A stretch of DNA of 64,000 bases from Crotalaria pallida (lineage: Eukaryota > Streptophyta > Magnoliopsida > Fabales > Fabaceae): assembly GCA_037953625.1 (NCBI GenBank), contig CM075654.1, forward strand, positions 22,127,501-22,191,500. Reading direction: 5' to 3'. The translations under genes were made by a program, and so were the position numbers. Below the pieces are notes generated by a model. That model did no database searches, was not told the DNA's origin, and saw nothing but the letters and a program-made list of their open reading frames with translations. Below, in pieces: positions 1-13,286 of this stretch (the stretch's first letter is position 1; each line of letters opens with the position of its first letter).

Positions 1-3000
1 ACCATCATTCATAACCACTTAAATCCTTCATGCTCTTACAATCACATTCTTAGAACCTTTTTCGTGATCTTTCATAACTTTCTCAATCCTTCCTTCATCA
101 CAATTTCCACACTTATCTCTTAATCCAAGAATTCTTTCTTATATATGCCTTACAGACTTTTGTTCCATTCTTGATATCTTAAATGTACTTTTCCTTGAAA
201 CATATTTGTTTATTAAGTTTTTATTATCTCGGTTAGCATCAATGATGAGAGGGAAACATCATTGAGCTCACACACGTCTACATCTCCTTGGTCAACCACC
301 CAACCTAGTCGGAAGCAAACAGGAGTACAGGACCTTTACCACGCGGGCACGACAGCTGTCACACAAACAAATGGTCCCAGACCAGGAGGCCCAGCCTCAA
401 ATCATATCATATCAATTCATATCATAAACAGGCACGCTCTCAGCGGCAAATACAAATGCCCCGTTCCAGTCCCTCTCACTGTTCTCGATTTGCAATCAAG
501 GGGGCGACAGTATATTTCTAGTCTGCAGTGCAGAACGTGCCACGGCATTAGACCCAGTCCCTACCACGTTAGTATGCCACATGTGGAGTTGTTCTGCCTA
601 GAAATATACTCTAGACTTCTTGACGTTTCACCGTCATCGTCCTCCCCTCATGCAATCTCCTCCTAAGTATCCGCAGATACCTATGGTTCCTTCCTCTCCA
701 CTACTTCGATACGACACTCATACCTCACCGCATTTGTAAATGTCTTTTAAAGTCTTTTAATGTTTCAGCATTTTAATTAGCGGCTTAATCCTAACAGTCG
801 GCTCGTCCTTGGTGCATCCCTTCAACGAAGCCCGACCACTAATCACAAACTTTTCCCCCTAAATCTCAATGGCCCTTGGCCTCAAAATCAAATCTCATTT
901 CATCATCATGATTCTTATAAGCTCATTCTCAACATATTCCTCATCACATCATCAGTATCTCTTCCTCGTCTTTCTCGAAATATCTTTTCACAAAACTTTA
1001 TTTCACAAAACATTTTCAAAAACCTCATTTCATAAACCTTTTCACAAAACTTTTTCAAAAGAGAATATTTCCAAAAACTTTCACAAAGTATCATTTTCAC
1101 AAAAACTTTTCAAAATCTCTTTTCAAAACCATTTTTGGGTGAGTGTTAATGGAGGAGCAAGCTCAACTCAACACTAAGCTTCTTCCCAAAAACGTGAACG
1201 AGGAATCACATCTCCACTCAATCACATCTCACTTTCACAACCACGCTTTCGCTTGCCTCATCAGACGTTTCATTCCTTCTCACTCAACTTTCACTTTCTT
1301 TCTTACTTTATCTCTTTTACATTCCAATCGCATCATGCTTTATTTCTTTCTCGATAATTCCACATTTTTCTCTTTAATCTTACGCATCGCTTATCTTTCA
1401 CTTAATTACGCTCATGTTTCGCATTCACATTTTCTTTTCTCTTTTCAATCTCATCTCATTAATTTCACGGTTTCATTATTATTATTTCACTACTCAGACA
1501 TAATCAAACAATTTCAAACAGAATTAAAAATGCACAACTAGTAAACATTTAGCATGTAACTAAACCAAGTAATCATTTAGCACACAGATTTCTATTGCCT
1601 AATTCGCAGTATAATCGCAATCCATCTGTTCGGATTGCGGGCAACCGCGTTGCGGGATCACCGCACTCTCACTCACCTGGATGACGAATCATCCGACAGC
1701 TTTCCAAGGTTCCCAGTCGCTAACCTCGTCACGTTTCCTTCGCGTCCGATGTAACACCCGAACTAGAACATTTTTCCCCGTGCGTTAGAACGTTTTCGAT
1801 TAATTCTTAATTTCATTTTGAAAACTCTTTGAAATAATTCTTCTCTTAAGAACTCATTGTTAATATCCGAAGACTCCAAAACCAAATCAGATTTCAAATA
1901 AAAAGATTTTCAAGGAAACTTTGAAACAAATTACAAAAATTATCTTTGTTAAAACCAAATCCATCTTTCTTAATTCAAAAACACTTTGTTTATAAAAATC
2001 ATTTTCTTGAACCATTAAAAAGAATTCAAAACTCTAGAAAATAATGTTTTAAAACCATATTAAATTGATCCATTAAATTTCCAAAATCTACAACATTACC
2101 AAACACTGATCAGAGAATATAAAAATTCCAAATAAATTTAAGTTATTTAAATCATACTTTTTAAATAAAACATTCTCTTTGAAATTCAAACATAGATTTT
2201 CACAAATAAAATTCACAAACAAGACACACAACCAGTATTCCAACTTAACACATTTAGTTAGCACACAGACAGTACATACAAGCTTTAAAGCATACAAAGC
2301 ATTCACAAGCATACACCACACAAATCATATCTTCAATCACTTAAAAATCATTAGTTATATTTTAATCTTAATAAATTAATTTAATTACACTTAAGAAAAT
2401 AATTTAAACTTAATCTTCTAATTAATTTAACAAAAACCGAATTGCTAATAGATAATAATTCCTACTTACAAATAAATTTAAAACTAAATATCTTTGATTT
2501 ATCACCATAAAAATTCTTCTCACACAATCAGATCAAACCAAAAGAATTTAAAGAAATACACAACACTTTCACAAAACATCATGCACCTATGAATAGAGTT
2601 ATCATCATGGTTATTTTATGAAAATAATTTTCCTACCATTTTAAACATACATAGACCGAATTACTCACATAAAAATTTGCAAGATCTAATTCACACATAC
2701 AAACATACAATCATGAAGTCATTTTCATTCTTTTATGATTAAAAACTAAGGGCATACAATTCATAAAATTTTCTTCTTTATTTTAAGACCAAGACCGTGA
2801 ACATACAGTGAGCAAAATTAACAACATAAATTTCATTTTCCAAAACAAAATCAACACACACTTTAAATCACAAATTATCACACATATTTCTTTTAAATTC
2901 AATCACTTCATGCATGCACCCTTAAATTCAATTATCCTTCTCATGCATGCAACCTATTTGGGGGACAAGCATAGCTACCTATTTTCCTAGTGTGGCCGAA

Positions 3001-4462
3001 AGTCAACATGTCTTAAAACAAGGATTTTGAATTCACTTTTTAAACATACAAGTCATGCATTTCACAAAATAAAAACATGCAAAACAACACATTATATCCA
3101 CATCAACCTTCAATTTCATTATTCTATAAAAATCAAGGTTACACTTTAAATTTCCAAAAATAACTTGCATGCACTTGAAATCAATGGATCTAATCTTAAA
3201 ACAAACATGCATCAACTTTTACCAAATAAAAAGCATAAATTTCACTTTCTCCTAATCATGGCCGAATGGCCTCTAGAAAAATAGTTCATGCACATAATCA
3301 AATACTCAATGAAAATCATGTTTATGCTTGAAAATCATTTTTAAGACTTAGTTTCTTTAATCTTTTAAAACCGAATCATATATATAAAAAGAAACACAAA
3401 CTCTTCACTTGAAAAGGACATGCAAGTCAAGGATCTAAACATTTTTAATCCTCCTAACAAATAATTACATGCACATACTCAAAACAACTACAATCAACAC
3501 AAAATTAACATGCAAGACTAGATCATGAATTTATTTATCAAATAACCACATAAACCCATATATAGACCACGGATCTAAACAAGAAAATAGACATGCAAGA
3601 GGAATCAAAGCAAACACACAAACTTAAACACAATTCTTACATAAACCATGAAGAAGAAAATATACAAATTAAAGATCAAAGCTTTTCAAGCATAAATACT
3701 CAAGATCAACTAATACACACAACATTCAAGCCATTTAATTTCACTTTATCATTTATTAAATTTAGATCATAGATTTACTTCACAAACATACACTTAGATC
3801 ACGGTTTACCAAGGAGATCTAGCATGCAAAGACCAAAAATTAACAAACAAATTTAGATCATGGATTTATCCATTTAAATCATCACATAAACACATAGGAT
3901 CTACGGTTTAGAGCAAGAAAATTAGACATACAAAGAGGTTCATTTTAGTTTTCACAAAAACCTTAGTTTTCTTTAGATCCTTAAAGATCTAATTAGAAAA
4001 TTATTAGATCCAACCATAAAAATTCCAAACCGAGACAAAAGCATAAAAATAACATATTACAAATTAGTCCAAGTCCTTAAAGTCCTTGATTTAACAAGAT
4101 CAACACATAATAACATCTTTGAAACCATAAAATAGAACATGCAAGAAGAAAAGAATATAGATCCACAAACTAGAAAGAAAAATCTACACTATTTCAAGCC
4201 TTCTTCTTCTTCAAATCCTACCATGAAAGGTTGGTTCTCTAGCTCCTAAAGCTCTTGATCTTTAAGGAAAACTCCTAGGTTTTGGCTTGGATCTCCTTCG
4301 TCCTTCTCCTTCATGTTTCGGCCACCTCTTATTTTCTTTCTTTCTATTTCTTTTTCTTTTCTTTCTAAGAGTTTAAGGAGTCTCTTAGAAGTGTGTTGGT
4401 GTGGGTGGAAGAAATGAGAATGGGTGAAGAGAAGTAAAAATGAGGTAATGGACTAAGGCTCA

Positions 4463-4476
4463 CCCTATTTATAAGC
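4463..4476 (-). promoter_or_regulatory. TATA box of type-M LTR
   Basis: The minus strand reads GCTTATAAATAGGG, a canonical plant TATA box, followed by a pyrimidine-rich stretch typical of LTR transcription starts. The sister copy has CTTATATAAG at the equivalent place (38183-38192). This fixes the LTR orientation as minus. Confidence 0.6.
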
Positions 4477-4739
4477 AAATTAATTTTCCTCCTTGTGCCC
4501 TTGTAGGTGGTTCGGCCATAACACAATGGGAGGGGTAGTTTTGGCGTCACAAAAACTTGCATGGGTGGTGTTTATCAAAACCAAGGGGGACAAGGTAGCA
4601 TGGCTAGGTTCTTAGAAGTCAATCTAGGCTTAAGGACTTGTTGGCCATAGTTAGGGTTTGGTTACTTAGTTACTAGTTTAGTTTGGTTACTAATTGGATT
4701 GGTTTTCTAATTCCTTAGTCTACAAGCTTCTAGTCCTAG

Positions 4740-4812
4740 CTCATACACACATACATACACACGGCATACACACACATACACACATATATATACATTCATA
4801 CACTCACATACA
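4740..4812. repeat. CA/TACA-type simple repeat
   Basis: Imperfect tracts of ACAC, ATAC and TATA lie in the U3 part of the type-M LTR. The open frame across them, rich in His and Thr, is compositional. Confidence 0.7.
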
Positions 4813-5446
4813 AACCGTGGCACATACATATATTCATATACGATGTACACTTTATTTTCTTAATCATATTTGCTTAATTTCATCAATTGACACAACAAGG
4901 CAATTAATTCAAAACTCACACTCATGCAATCATTTCATGCATCATACGGTACACACACATTAAATCAAACATATTTCACATAAAAATTCAAACCAAATCA
5001 ATGAGTTCACTTCCTTAAAACACAAATCCAAAAATTCGTATTTCCTAATTTTGAAAATAAATTTTATAAATCAACCCAGAAAATTCTGAAAATTATATTT
5101 TCAAAATCTACTTTTCAAGACGATCGTTTTGATATAAAGATTGCGAAAAATCCGAGTTATGGTGAAAAAGTTACAAATTTTTCAAGTTAACAGACCCAAA
5201 AACTTAATTTCAAACAAAATCACTTTTTTAGGAAAAATCGACAATTCATTTCTTAAAAATCAAATCACAAAATCATTCACTCCTCTTTCATAAAACATTT
5301 TGTTTATAAAAATCCATGAAAATCAACTCTTTATTTCTTATTTACATAAGACACTTTTTCCAAAAATCTTTTATAAAACAGAATTTCAGGGTTTATTTTA
5401 ACAAATTCATTCTAGCACGTACGGGGAAAAATACGGGGGTGTTACA

Positions 5447-5543
5447 TATTTTGCTTTTTTAGTCTTATAGTATCATGAACCCTTCCTAGAAGGTGGCATT
5501 ATGCATAAGGTTTTTTGATTTGTGTATTGAATTTGCAAGTTGG
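5447..5543 (-). mobile_element. Short left remnant of the Copia-1 target element
   Basis: These 97 bp sit between the type-M LTR end and Copia-1. They end with the target duplication GTTGG (5539-5543), so in the ancestral order they continue into 14961 onward, the minus-strand gypsy-like LTR piece. Nothing else is recognisable. Confidence 0.55.
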
Positions 5544-7211
5544 TGTTGGAAACCAACAAGAGGCCTAACAATCGAGTAGAGGGGGTGAATAGGAGATTGA
5601 AGCAAATATGGCAATTTTTCAATATATTGAAAATTAAACTTATGTTGTTCAGTTTTAAAAGAAAACTCGAGCTTCTTTCCGAGCAGACAAGGTTAAATGA
5701 TTAACCAATCAGATAAACAAACTGGTTAATTAGTTAACCGAGCTGCTTCAAGGCAGAGCTGGTTTTTGACTTAAGTTCGAAGAACAACACTCAAAGGGAC
5801 GAGCTAAGAAAAATAAAAGTTCGAACTTAGATGAATGAAGATTAGCGGAATAAACGTTACGCTTGGCAGCAATAGATAAGCAGTAAAGAAAGAACACCAG
5901 AGATTTATCCTGGTTCACTCTCACCCTGAGAGCTAGTCCAGTCCCCTCTGAAAACCTTTCAGAGAGCTTTCACTAAAAATCGATTTTCTGGGTTACAAAG
6001 GATTTACAAGAGCCTACCCCTCTAGACCTATCCAGTCAAACGAGTGTACCAAACTCGTGACAAACTACCCACAACAAATCAATGACCAAAGAACCTCTTT
6101 GGAACCTTTACAGATCGAAGCTTTCTCGATCAGAGACCAGCTTCTCACAACAGCAAATCCAACGAACAAGATGATGAAAGTGTATGGCTCTAATTCAAAA
6201 CACACTTCGAATATGATGAAAGATTGAATAACAAGAGTGAGTCAAATCTAGAAGGATTTCACAGAGAAGAACTAATTTGAACTTAGAATTAAGATTTGAA
6301 AGTTTTAACTCTCTAAGTTCGTATGAAAATTGAATGTTCTTCTTCTCTGTGAGTTTGTGATTTCTGCTCTGTTTTTCTTTTTGTTTAAAGTACGAAAATG
6401 AAAGATTAAGTTCTGAGAAAAAAATGGTTGTCCAAGAATCCCCTATTTGTTAACGTTGAAGACCCCCTCTTTTATAGTCTCCTCTTTTCTGCAGAGAAAG
6501 AGAGAAAGAGAGCTGTACGGAGATGGGGTTTCCAACGGTAACATTTGGACAGAAGAGCAGTGATGGTGACAGTTCACCAACCTTTGATTTAACTCATTTT
6601 GAATTTCAAACTTGTCAGAACATAGGAGCTAAACCTAGGACTTCTACCCAGACTCAACGGTAAGTACGGAACAGTTGAGCAGAGTCCGAAGGTTGAAGAC
6701 GATGCATGGTTGAAGACGATGAACAGAGATTGCCGAGCTTTCAGCTTTGTTCAAGCTTGGTGTTCCTGAGCTTGATCTGAGCATCGGCAAATAGTCAAGT
6801 TTACAACGATCAACCCGAGCTTATTTACTCCATCAGACGCTGTGGCTGTTTCGAGATTAATCCGAGCGAGTACCGAGCAAATCATCATCCGAGCTTACTA
6901 TCTTGAGATGAAGAACCGAGCTTGCAAACTTGGATGAACCTTGGCCTTGATCACGGGCCGAGTCAAAGCCGAGCTTGAGCTACGAAAGCTGACTTGATGC
7001 AGGTAGCGAAAAACCGTAGTTTTCGAGCTTCTGCCGAGACTCTGCCTTTGGCGGAACGCATACGCAAAACAAAGATTCCGAGCCTCTCCAGAGCTTGTAC
7101 CTTTAGCTTAACGCTTGCGCTGATAAGTCTGACTTGTCTAATGCTAAGCACAAGCCGAGTCTGTTATTTGACATCATCAAAAGCTCTTTGATTCTGCAAT
7201 GTGAGTCTACA
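5544..7211 (-). repeat. Copia-1 3' LTR
   Basis: This 1,668-bp LTR starts TGTAGACTCAC (minus, at 7211) and ends TTGGTTTCCAACA at 5544. It matches 13287-14955 with scattered substitutions. The U3 part (about 6690-7160) is crowded with CCGAGC and GAGCTT words. The other end (5695-5750) has paired TTAACC/GGTTAA words about 20 bp apart. The small frames inside it are not genes. Confidence 0.93.
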
Positions 7212-7840
7212 ATCTCCCCCTTTTTGATGATGACAAATATTATTTAACAGTTTGTTGCTTTTTGTGTTCTCCCCCTAACTGTATGCTCATAAGCTGATTG
7301 GACTTGGCACTGATTGGAATTTGCTTGAAAATACACCACATGTTGCACATGAGAATGCACTTATCAGACCTTTCTCCCCCTTCCACTTGTTGAAAGGATG
7401 TAGCTCGTCAAACACTCCCCCTGAATTTATGCTCGCAAAATCTGAAACATCAAAAACACACAACAAAAACGCAACACGCACCTTTCTCCCCCTTTTGGCA
7501 TGATAAAAAAGGAGCCAAAAATTAAGCACATTCGCCAAAAGAGAAATAAGAACTAAAGAAAGGATTAACACCTTTCTTCATCTTTTTGGAAGAAAAAAAA
7601 TTAACATTTTTCTGTACCACTCATGTTAGTAATGTACCACTTGTTGATTTAAAAAAAAAAACTGTTCTCCCCTTTAAGACTTTAAAATGATAAACAAGGA
7701 AGAAAATTTTCATGATCATCGTTCTCCCCCTTTAACAGTGAAAGCATGCTTCTCATCCGAGAAGTTAAAAGGTAAAGGTGAGAATGACGAATAACATAAT
7801 ATAAAAGTTCAAATAATAAAAACAGCACTCTTCTCCCCTT
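7212..7840 (-). promoter_or_regulatory. Array of eight polypurine tracts
   Basis: On the minus strand GGGGGAGA-like tracts occur at about 7213-7220, 7268-7275, 7371-7380, 7415-7421, 7484-7492, 7665-7672, 7721-7730 and 7831-7838. The one touching the LTR is the functional plus-strand primer position. Repeated polypurine tracts before the 3' LTR are a known Sirevirus hallmark. Confidence 0.85.
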
Positions 7841-7996
7841 AGATAAAAAATTTAGAGGAAGGGAAGAAGTTTTCAAGGATGTGAAATTTCAGGAAGTTTA
7901 AACAAATAGACAATTGAACGTAAAGATCGATACTATGAAGGTGATCAAAATTTATGATATATAGAAAACCAAGCTCATGCCGAGCACATGCTAAAC

Positions 7997-10900
7997 TTAT
8001 CCAGGATTCTGAGCTTGCGCTGAGCACACACTGGATTCGTCTAGAATGCCGAGCTCACGCCGAATTTTATGAAGAGTTTCCCTCGGCAAAGGTTTAGTAA
8101 ACACATCGCCTAATTGATTTTCAGTACTTACAAATTCTATGACACAGTCACCTTTTTGAACATGATCTCGAATAAAATGATGCCTGATTTCAATGTGTTT
8201 TGTTGGAGAGTGATACATTGGATTCTTAGTTAGATTGATTGCACTTGTATTGTCACATTTGATAGGAATGTGATCTAAAATTAAGCCAAAATCTGATAAC
8301 TATTGTTTCATCCAAAGAATTTGAGCACAACAATTACCAGCAGCAATGTATTCGGCCTCAGCTGTTGACAAAGCAACGCAAGCTTGCTTTTTAGAAAACC
8401 ACGACACAAGGGAACTGCCGAGCAAATGACAAGTTCCACTTGTGCTTTTTCGGTCAAGCTTGCACCCAGCAAAATCTGAGTCCGAATACCCAATCAAACT
8501 AAGATTGGCATCCCTAGGATACCACAGACCAGTGTTCACAGTTCCTTTTAAATATTTAAAAATTCGCTTAACCGCCCAAAGATGAGATTCTTTGGGATTA
8601 GCTTGAAAACGAGCACATAAACAAACACTGAACATAATATCTGGCCGAGACGCAGTCAAATATAGAAGGCTTCCTATCATGCCTCTATATTTGCTCACAT
8701 CCACGGCTTTACCTGACTCATCCTTGCCGAGATAGCTGGATGTACTCATGGGAGTGCCAGCTTCTTTGCAATTTTCTAAGCCAAATTTCTTGAGGAGTGC
8801 CTTGCAATATTTTCCTTGATGCACAAAGGTTCGTTCATCAACTTGCTTTATTTGCAGCCCAAGGAAGAATGTGAGTTCTCCCATCATCGACATCTCGAAT
8901 TCACCTTGCATTGATTCAGAGAACTTCTTGCAAAGAGACATGTTAGTAGCACCGAAAATTATATCATCAACATAAACTTGTACTAACAATATGTACTTTT
9001 TGGATTTATAAATGAATAGAGTTGTGTCAACCTTCCCTCTCTCAAACCCTTGTTCGAGTAAAAATGAGCTCAAACGATCATACCAAGCTCTTGGAGCTTG
9101 TTTCAAACCGTAAAAAGCCTTTTTGAGTTTAAATACATGGTTTGGATATTCAAAATTTTCAAAGCCAGGAGTTTGTTTCACATATACTTCTTCATTTATA
9201 AAGCCATTTAAGAAAGCACTCTTTACATCCATTTGATAAAGGGTGAAATTCATAATAGATGCAAAAGCAAGTAAAATTCGGATTGCTTCAAGCCTAGCAA
9301 CTGGAGCGAAGGTTTCATCATAGTCGATACCTTCCTCTTGGTTGTAGCCTTGAGCAACTAATCTTGCTTTGTTTCTTATAATTAACCCCAATTCATCTGT
9401 TTTATTTCTGAAAATCCATTTCAAGCCAATTATTGTATGATCATTGGGCCGAGGAACCAATTCCCAGACATCATTTCTGAGGAATTGATTCAGTTCCTCT
9501 TGCATGGCAATCGCCCAATGTTCATCATCAATTGCTTGATCGATCGAATTAGGTTCAATTTGAGAAACAAAGGAAGCGAAATTGCAAAAGTTCTGAATAG
9601 AACGACGAGTTAAAACTCCCTTATTCAAGTCGCCGAGCACATTCTCTATCGGATGGTCCTTGACTCTGTTCCAGGTTGGACTGAGCTCAAACTGCTCTGC
9701 TTGACTTGGAATGAGTTCGGACTGACTATTTTGATTTTGGCTCGGACTGAGTTCAGTTTGTTCCTTGATTGTTTGGCTAGGAACAAGTTCGTCCCTCCGA
9801 TCTCTGTCTTCAGCAGTTTCATCCTTTTTAGCTCTTTCAGTTGTTGTGCTCGGATTGAGTTCAGCCATGTGATGATCCTCTCTATCTGCACAACTAACAT
9901 TGTCTCTTCGAGGAGACTCATCAAATACCACATGCACGGACTCTTCCACAGTGGAGGTCCTTTTGTTAAAAACTCTAAATGCTTTACTATGAGTAGAATA
10001 ACCCAAAAATATTCCTTCATCGGCTTTAGAATCAAATTTGCCGAGATGCTCTTTTCCATTGTTTAAAATGAAGACTTTGCAGCCAAATGTATGGAAATGA
10101 GAAATTTTTGGTTTTCTACCCTTATAAAGTTCATATGGAGTTTTCTTTAAAATTGGTCTGATGAGGATGCGATTCATTACATAGCAAGTTGTGTTCACCG
10201 CCTCGGCCCAGAAATAATGTGGTAAATTGTATTCATCTAGCATGGTTCGGGCTAGTTCTTCTAGGACTCGGTTTTTCCGTTCCACAACTCCGTTTTGTTC
10301 TGGAGTCCGAGGGGCAGAAAACTGATGTTCTATTCCGAACTTAGAACAAAACTTGTCAAATTTGTAGTTCTCGAACTCACCGCCATGGTCTGTTCGGATT
10401 ACAACTACTTTTTGATTAGCTCGGTTTTGGAGTTGCTTGACAAGCTCTTTAAAAGTTTCAAAAGTTTCACCTTTTGATTTTAAAAATAAAGTCCATGTAA
10501 ACCTGGAAAAGTCATCTACAATTACTAAGGCATAGAGATTGCCACCAAAGCTTTTGACTTGTGATGGTCCGAACAAATCCATGTGTAACATTTCCAACGG
10601 ATGCGTTGTCGAGACCATCAACTTAGATGGAAAATCGTTTTTCTTTTTGATGGGTTTGCACTTCTTGCATGAAGAGCAAACTCCCTCAATGTTAAAGTTT
10701 AGCTTTGGTAAACCAATCACTAATTCTTTTGATTGTAGTTTCTTTAACTGGTTTACATTTATATGAGCTGTCCTTCTATGCCATAACCATGTGTCACTTT
10801 CTTTGCTAACCATGCAAGTGGTTACCAAAGAGGTGATTTCATTCAAATCAACCAAATAAGTATTGTTAAATCGTTTTCCAACAAATTTGACAGAGTTGTC

Positions 10901-11212
10901 CTCGTCACTTTTAATAATGCAATGGGTAGAGGTAAAAACAACATGGTTACCAATATCACAAAGTTGGCTAATACTTAAAAGATTGTGTTCTAGCCCTTTT
11001 ACAAGTAAAACATTATTGATAACCATGTTGGCAGAGTTACTGACTTTACCTTCACCCAATATTTTACCTCGGTTGTTATCACCATAAGTGACGTAGCCCT
11101 TATCTGAATGTGAAAGTTCAATGAATAGATTTTTGTCTCCCGTCATGTGCTTCGAGCATCCACTGTCTAGGTACCATCTGCTCTCTTTTGCTTGGAAGCA
11201 CACCTGCATCAC
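7997..11212 (-). pseudogene. pol: Copia-1 pol (protease, integrase, RT, RNase H), one in-frame stop
   Basis: This encodes the replication polyprotein. Visible in order: aspartic protease motif LDSGC near residue 15; integrase zinc-binding region with WHRRTAH and two Cys pairs; integrase core with MDLFG, TDHGGEFEN and EQNGVVERKNR, giving the DD35E spacing; RT with DVKSAFLNG and YVDDIIFG; RNase H with GYSDSDFAG and STAEAEYIA. A TAG at 8300-8302 ends the frame after ILWMKQ, where relatives continue with Q, a simple CAG to TAG change. The same frame then resumes to 7997. The first ATG is at 11209, preceded in frame by GTG. pol lies +1 to gag, as in all copies here. It is inactive unless the stop is read through. 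Confidence 0.95.
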
Positions 11213-11219
11213 AAAAATA

Positions 11220-13217
11220 TTACTTCTTTGATTCGGGTACCCAAATTGTTTTGGGTCCCTGGGGGTTAGCAGTTGGATCTTTCTTTTTGACTACCCAAAC
11301 AAAGTTGCCCTTGGTTACACCATGACATCGAATTTTACATTCATTGGGTGTATGACCATGAAGGCCATAGTAGGAGCAGCTCGGCCGTTTTGAGTTATTA
11401 AAGTTTGAGACATAACCGAGTTTCCTTACTGCTTTCTTTTTGGTCTGAGTGTAGCCGAGGCCAGTTTTGTTCGAGTAGTTCCTATGTTCGGCTAAAAGCA
11501 GATCAAACAAGCCATCACTCTTAATGACAGTTGCACTTTTAGATTTTAGGTCAGAAATTTCCTTTTCATATTTAGTGCAGCAGTCAAGATTTTCATTTTT
11601 CAACTGAGTGATAGTGTTTTCTAATGACTCGTTTCTGCTTTTCAGAATTTCAATTGAATTTTCCAAATCAAGAACTTGCTCTTTGTACTTTGAAAGACTG
11701 AGTTTCAACTTAATGAAATTTTTAGCAAGCTTCTTGAATTCGGTTTGCATTTCAAGATAAGCAGAATACAATTCATCAGAGTCATTAAATTCAGATTCAG
11801 AGTTAGAATCAGATGTAGAGGTTACCTCAGTGTTTTTATGTTCGGACATTGTTCGGCTGGCTGAGGTTTCCTCGCTGTGTTTGCCCATTAAGCATTTGAA
11901 ATTTGATCTTTGATTAATTGAGCCAAAAGTCGAGCTCGATAAGTCTTCTTGATCGGTATATCTGAGACTCGAACAAGCTTCCTCATCTTCACACTCCGAG
12001 CAAGAGTCATATACAGGGAGATCTTGTTCATCTATTCTGAGTGATGAGCTCGATACTTCCTTTTCACGGTTCGAGCACCATTCTTGCTCGGGGCTCGTTT
12101 GGCTCGGGCTTCTGAACACAGTTTCCCTTCCAATTAGGCACAGAATTGCTTTTTCTTCTTCATCGCCTGAGCTGGAGCTTGAGCTGGTATTGTTGGTGGG
12201 TGCATCCCATAATATGTAAGCTCTCTTCTTCTTGTGGTCTTTGTTCTTCTTTATTTCTTCACCACTTTGCTTTTGTAATCTTGGACAATAAGTTCTAATG
12301 TGACCTGCTTCACCAATTTTGTGGCATCTAACTCGGTCTTTTGAACTTGAGCCTTTGTGGTGAGTGCTTCTGGTATCTCTTGCTCTGTTTGTGAAGTTCT
12401 TTTTGCCTTTAAAAAATTTGCTTAACTTCCTGACCATGAGACCAAAGTTTTCCTCATCCATGTCTGAGCTGGACTCATCTTCAAAGGATTCTTTGGTTGC
12501 CTTTATAGCAGCTTTGAGGGAAATTCCCTTCTTCTTCTTGTCAGATTCTTCATGCATGGTCAGTCTGCCGAGCTCCATCTCATGCTCTTGCAGCTTGCCG
12601 AACAAAGTGGCTATACTCATTGTGTCCAAGTCTTTAGCTTCCATGATGGCAGTGACCTTCGGCTGCCATTCTCTGCTAAGACATCTAAGCACTTTGTTAG
12701 TTATCTCGGCATTTTGAAAAGTTTAGCCGAGAGCATTAAGATGGTTTATGATATGAGTAAACCGTTTCTGCAAATCATTTCTATTTTCATTTGGCAGCAT
12801 TCGTAATAACTCATATTCATGCATCAGAGTATTTAATCTTGCTTGTCTGACCTCACTTGTCCCTTCATGAGTAAGTTGTAGAATGTCCCACATTTCTTTA
12901 GCAGATTTGCAACTTGACACTCGAAAGAATTCATCGTAGGACAAAGCTGATGTGATGATGTTTTTGGCTTTTAAATCGAAAGATACTTTTCTTTTATCAT
13001 CATCATCCCAACTTTCTCACGGGATTTCTACAACTTCTTCATTAATTTTTCTTTTAGGGACAAATGGCCCATTTTCAATAGATTTCCAAATTTCCATATC
13101 TATGGCTTCAATGAAAATTTTCATTCGAGCTTTCCAATAAGCATAACCCTCACCGTTGAATAGTGGTGGTCTGTTTATGGAAGAGCCTTCACCTCCGAAG
13201 GGATTGTTAGTAGCCAT
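11220..13217 (-). pseudogene. gag: Copia-1 gag with two in-frame stops
   Basis: The capsid/nucleocapsid protein starts at ATG 13217 with MATNNPFGGEG, the conserved Sirevirus gag N-terminus, followed by the copia gag core (UBN2-like, with ITSALSYDEFFRV and LMHEYELLRM). One frame runs to the TAA at 11220, broken by TGA at 13017-13019 (Arg to stop, a CGA to TGA change) and TAA at 12723-12725. Relatives have two CCHC knuckles; here each has lost a cysteine (CHKIG for CHxCG, CSYYG for CxYCG). A serine/acid-rich linker and a coiled-coil-like segment lie between the knuckles. Nucleocapsid function is very likely lost. Confidence 0.93.
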
Positions 13218-13272
13218 TCGGTTTCCTCAAGGATCTTTTCGAAAAAGTTTTTACACTCGATCTTTCGACCGA

Positions 13273-13284
13273 GCTCTGATACCA
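13273..13284 (-). promoter_or_regulatory. Primer binding site, initiator tRNA-Met
   Basis: The minus strand reads TGGTATCAGAGC two bases inside the 5' LTR. This is complementary to the 3' end of plant initiator tRNA-Met and primes minus-strand DNA synthesis. Confidence 0.92.
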
Positions 13285-13286
13285 CT

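Larger units (their letters stand above)
1..5446 (-). mobile_element. Type-M Ty3/gypsy-like LTR sequence, left end outside window
   Basis: On the minus strand the segment begins TGTAACACCC at 5446, the usual LTR end of this repeat group. About 980 bp in is a TATA box, followed by a pyrimidine-rich leader (around 4300-4400), a long AT-rich stretch, a GC-richer exon-like block with splice donor GTGAG at 1675, and a tract at about 260-700. The same order recurs at 34284-38754, so both are one family. No reverse transcriptase, integrase or gag can be read. Flank 5447-5451 has no partner in the window, so it is unclear whether this is a solo LTR or the end of a full element. Reading frames here are short and compositional and are not called as genes. 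Confidence 0.7.

Noticed and set aside
4694..4963. His/Thr-rich 89-codon frame
   Set aside because: Translation of a CA/TA simple repeat.
1750..5446. A 3.7-kb solo LTR with TGTAACACCC...GGGTGTTACA ends
   Set aside because: The flanks TCCGA and TATTT do not match, and sequence across 1750 aligns in order with the uninterrupted copy near 36560.
9653..10066. 137-codon plus-strand frame
   Set aside because: Antisense shadow of the Copia-1 pol linker; no independent support.
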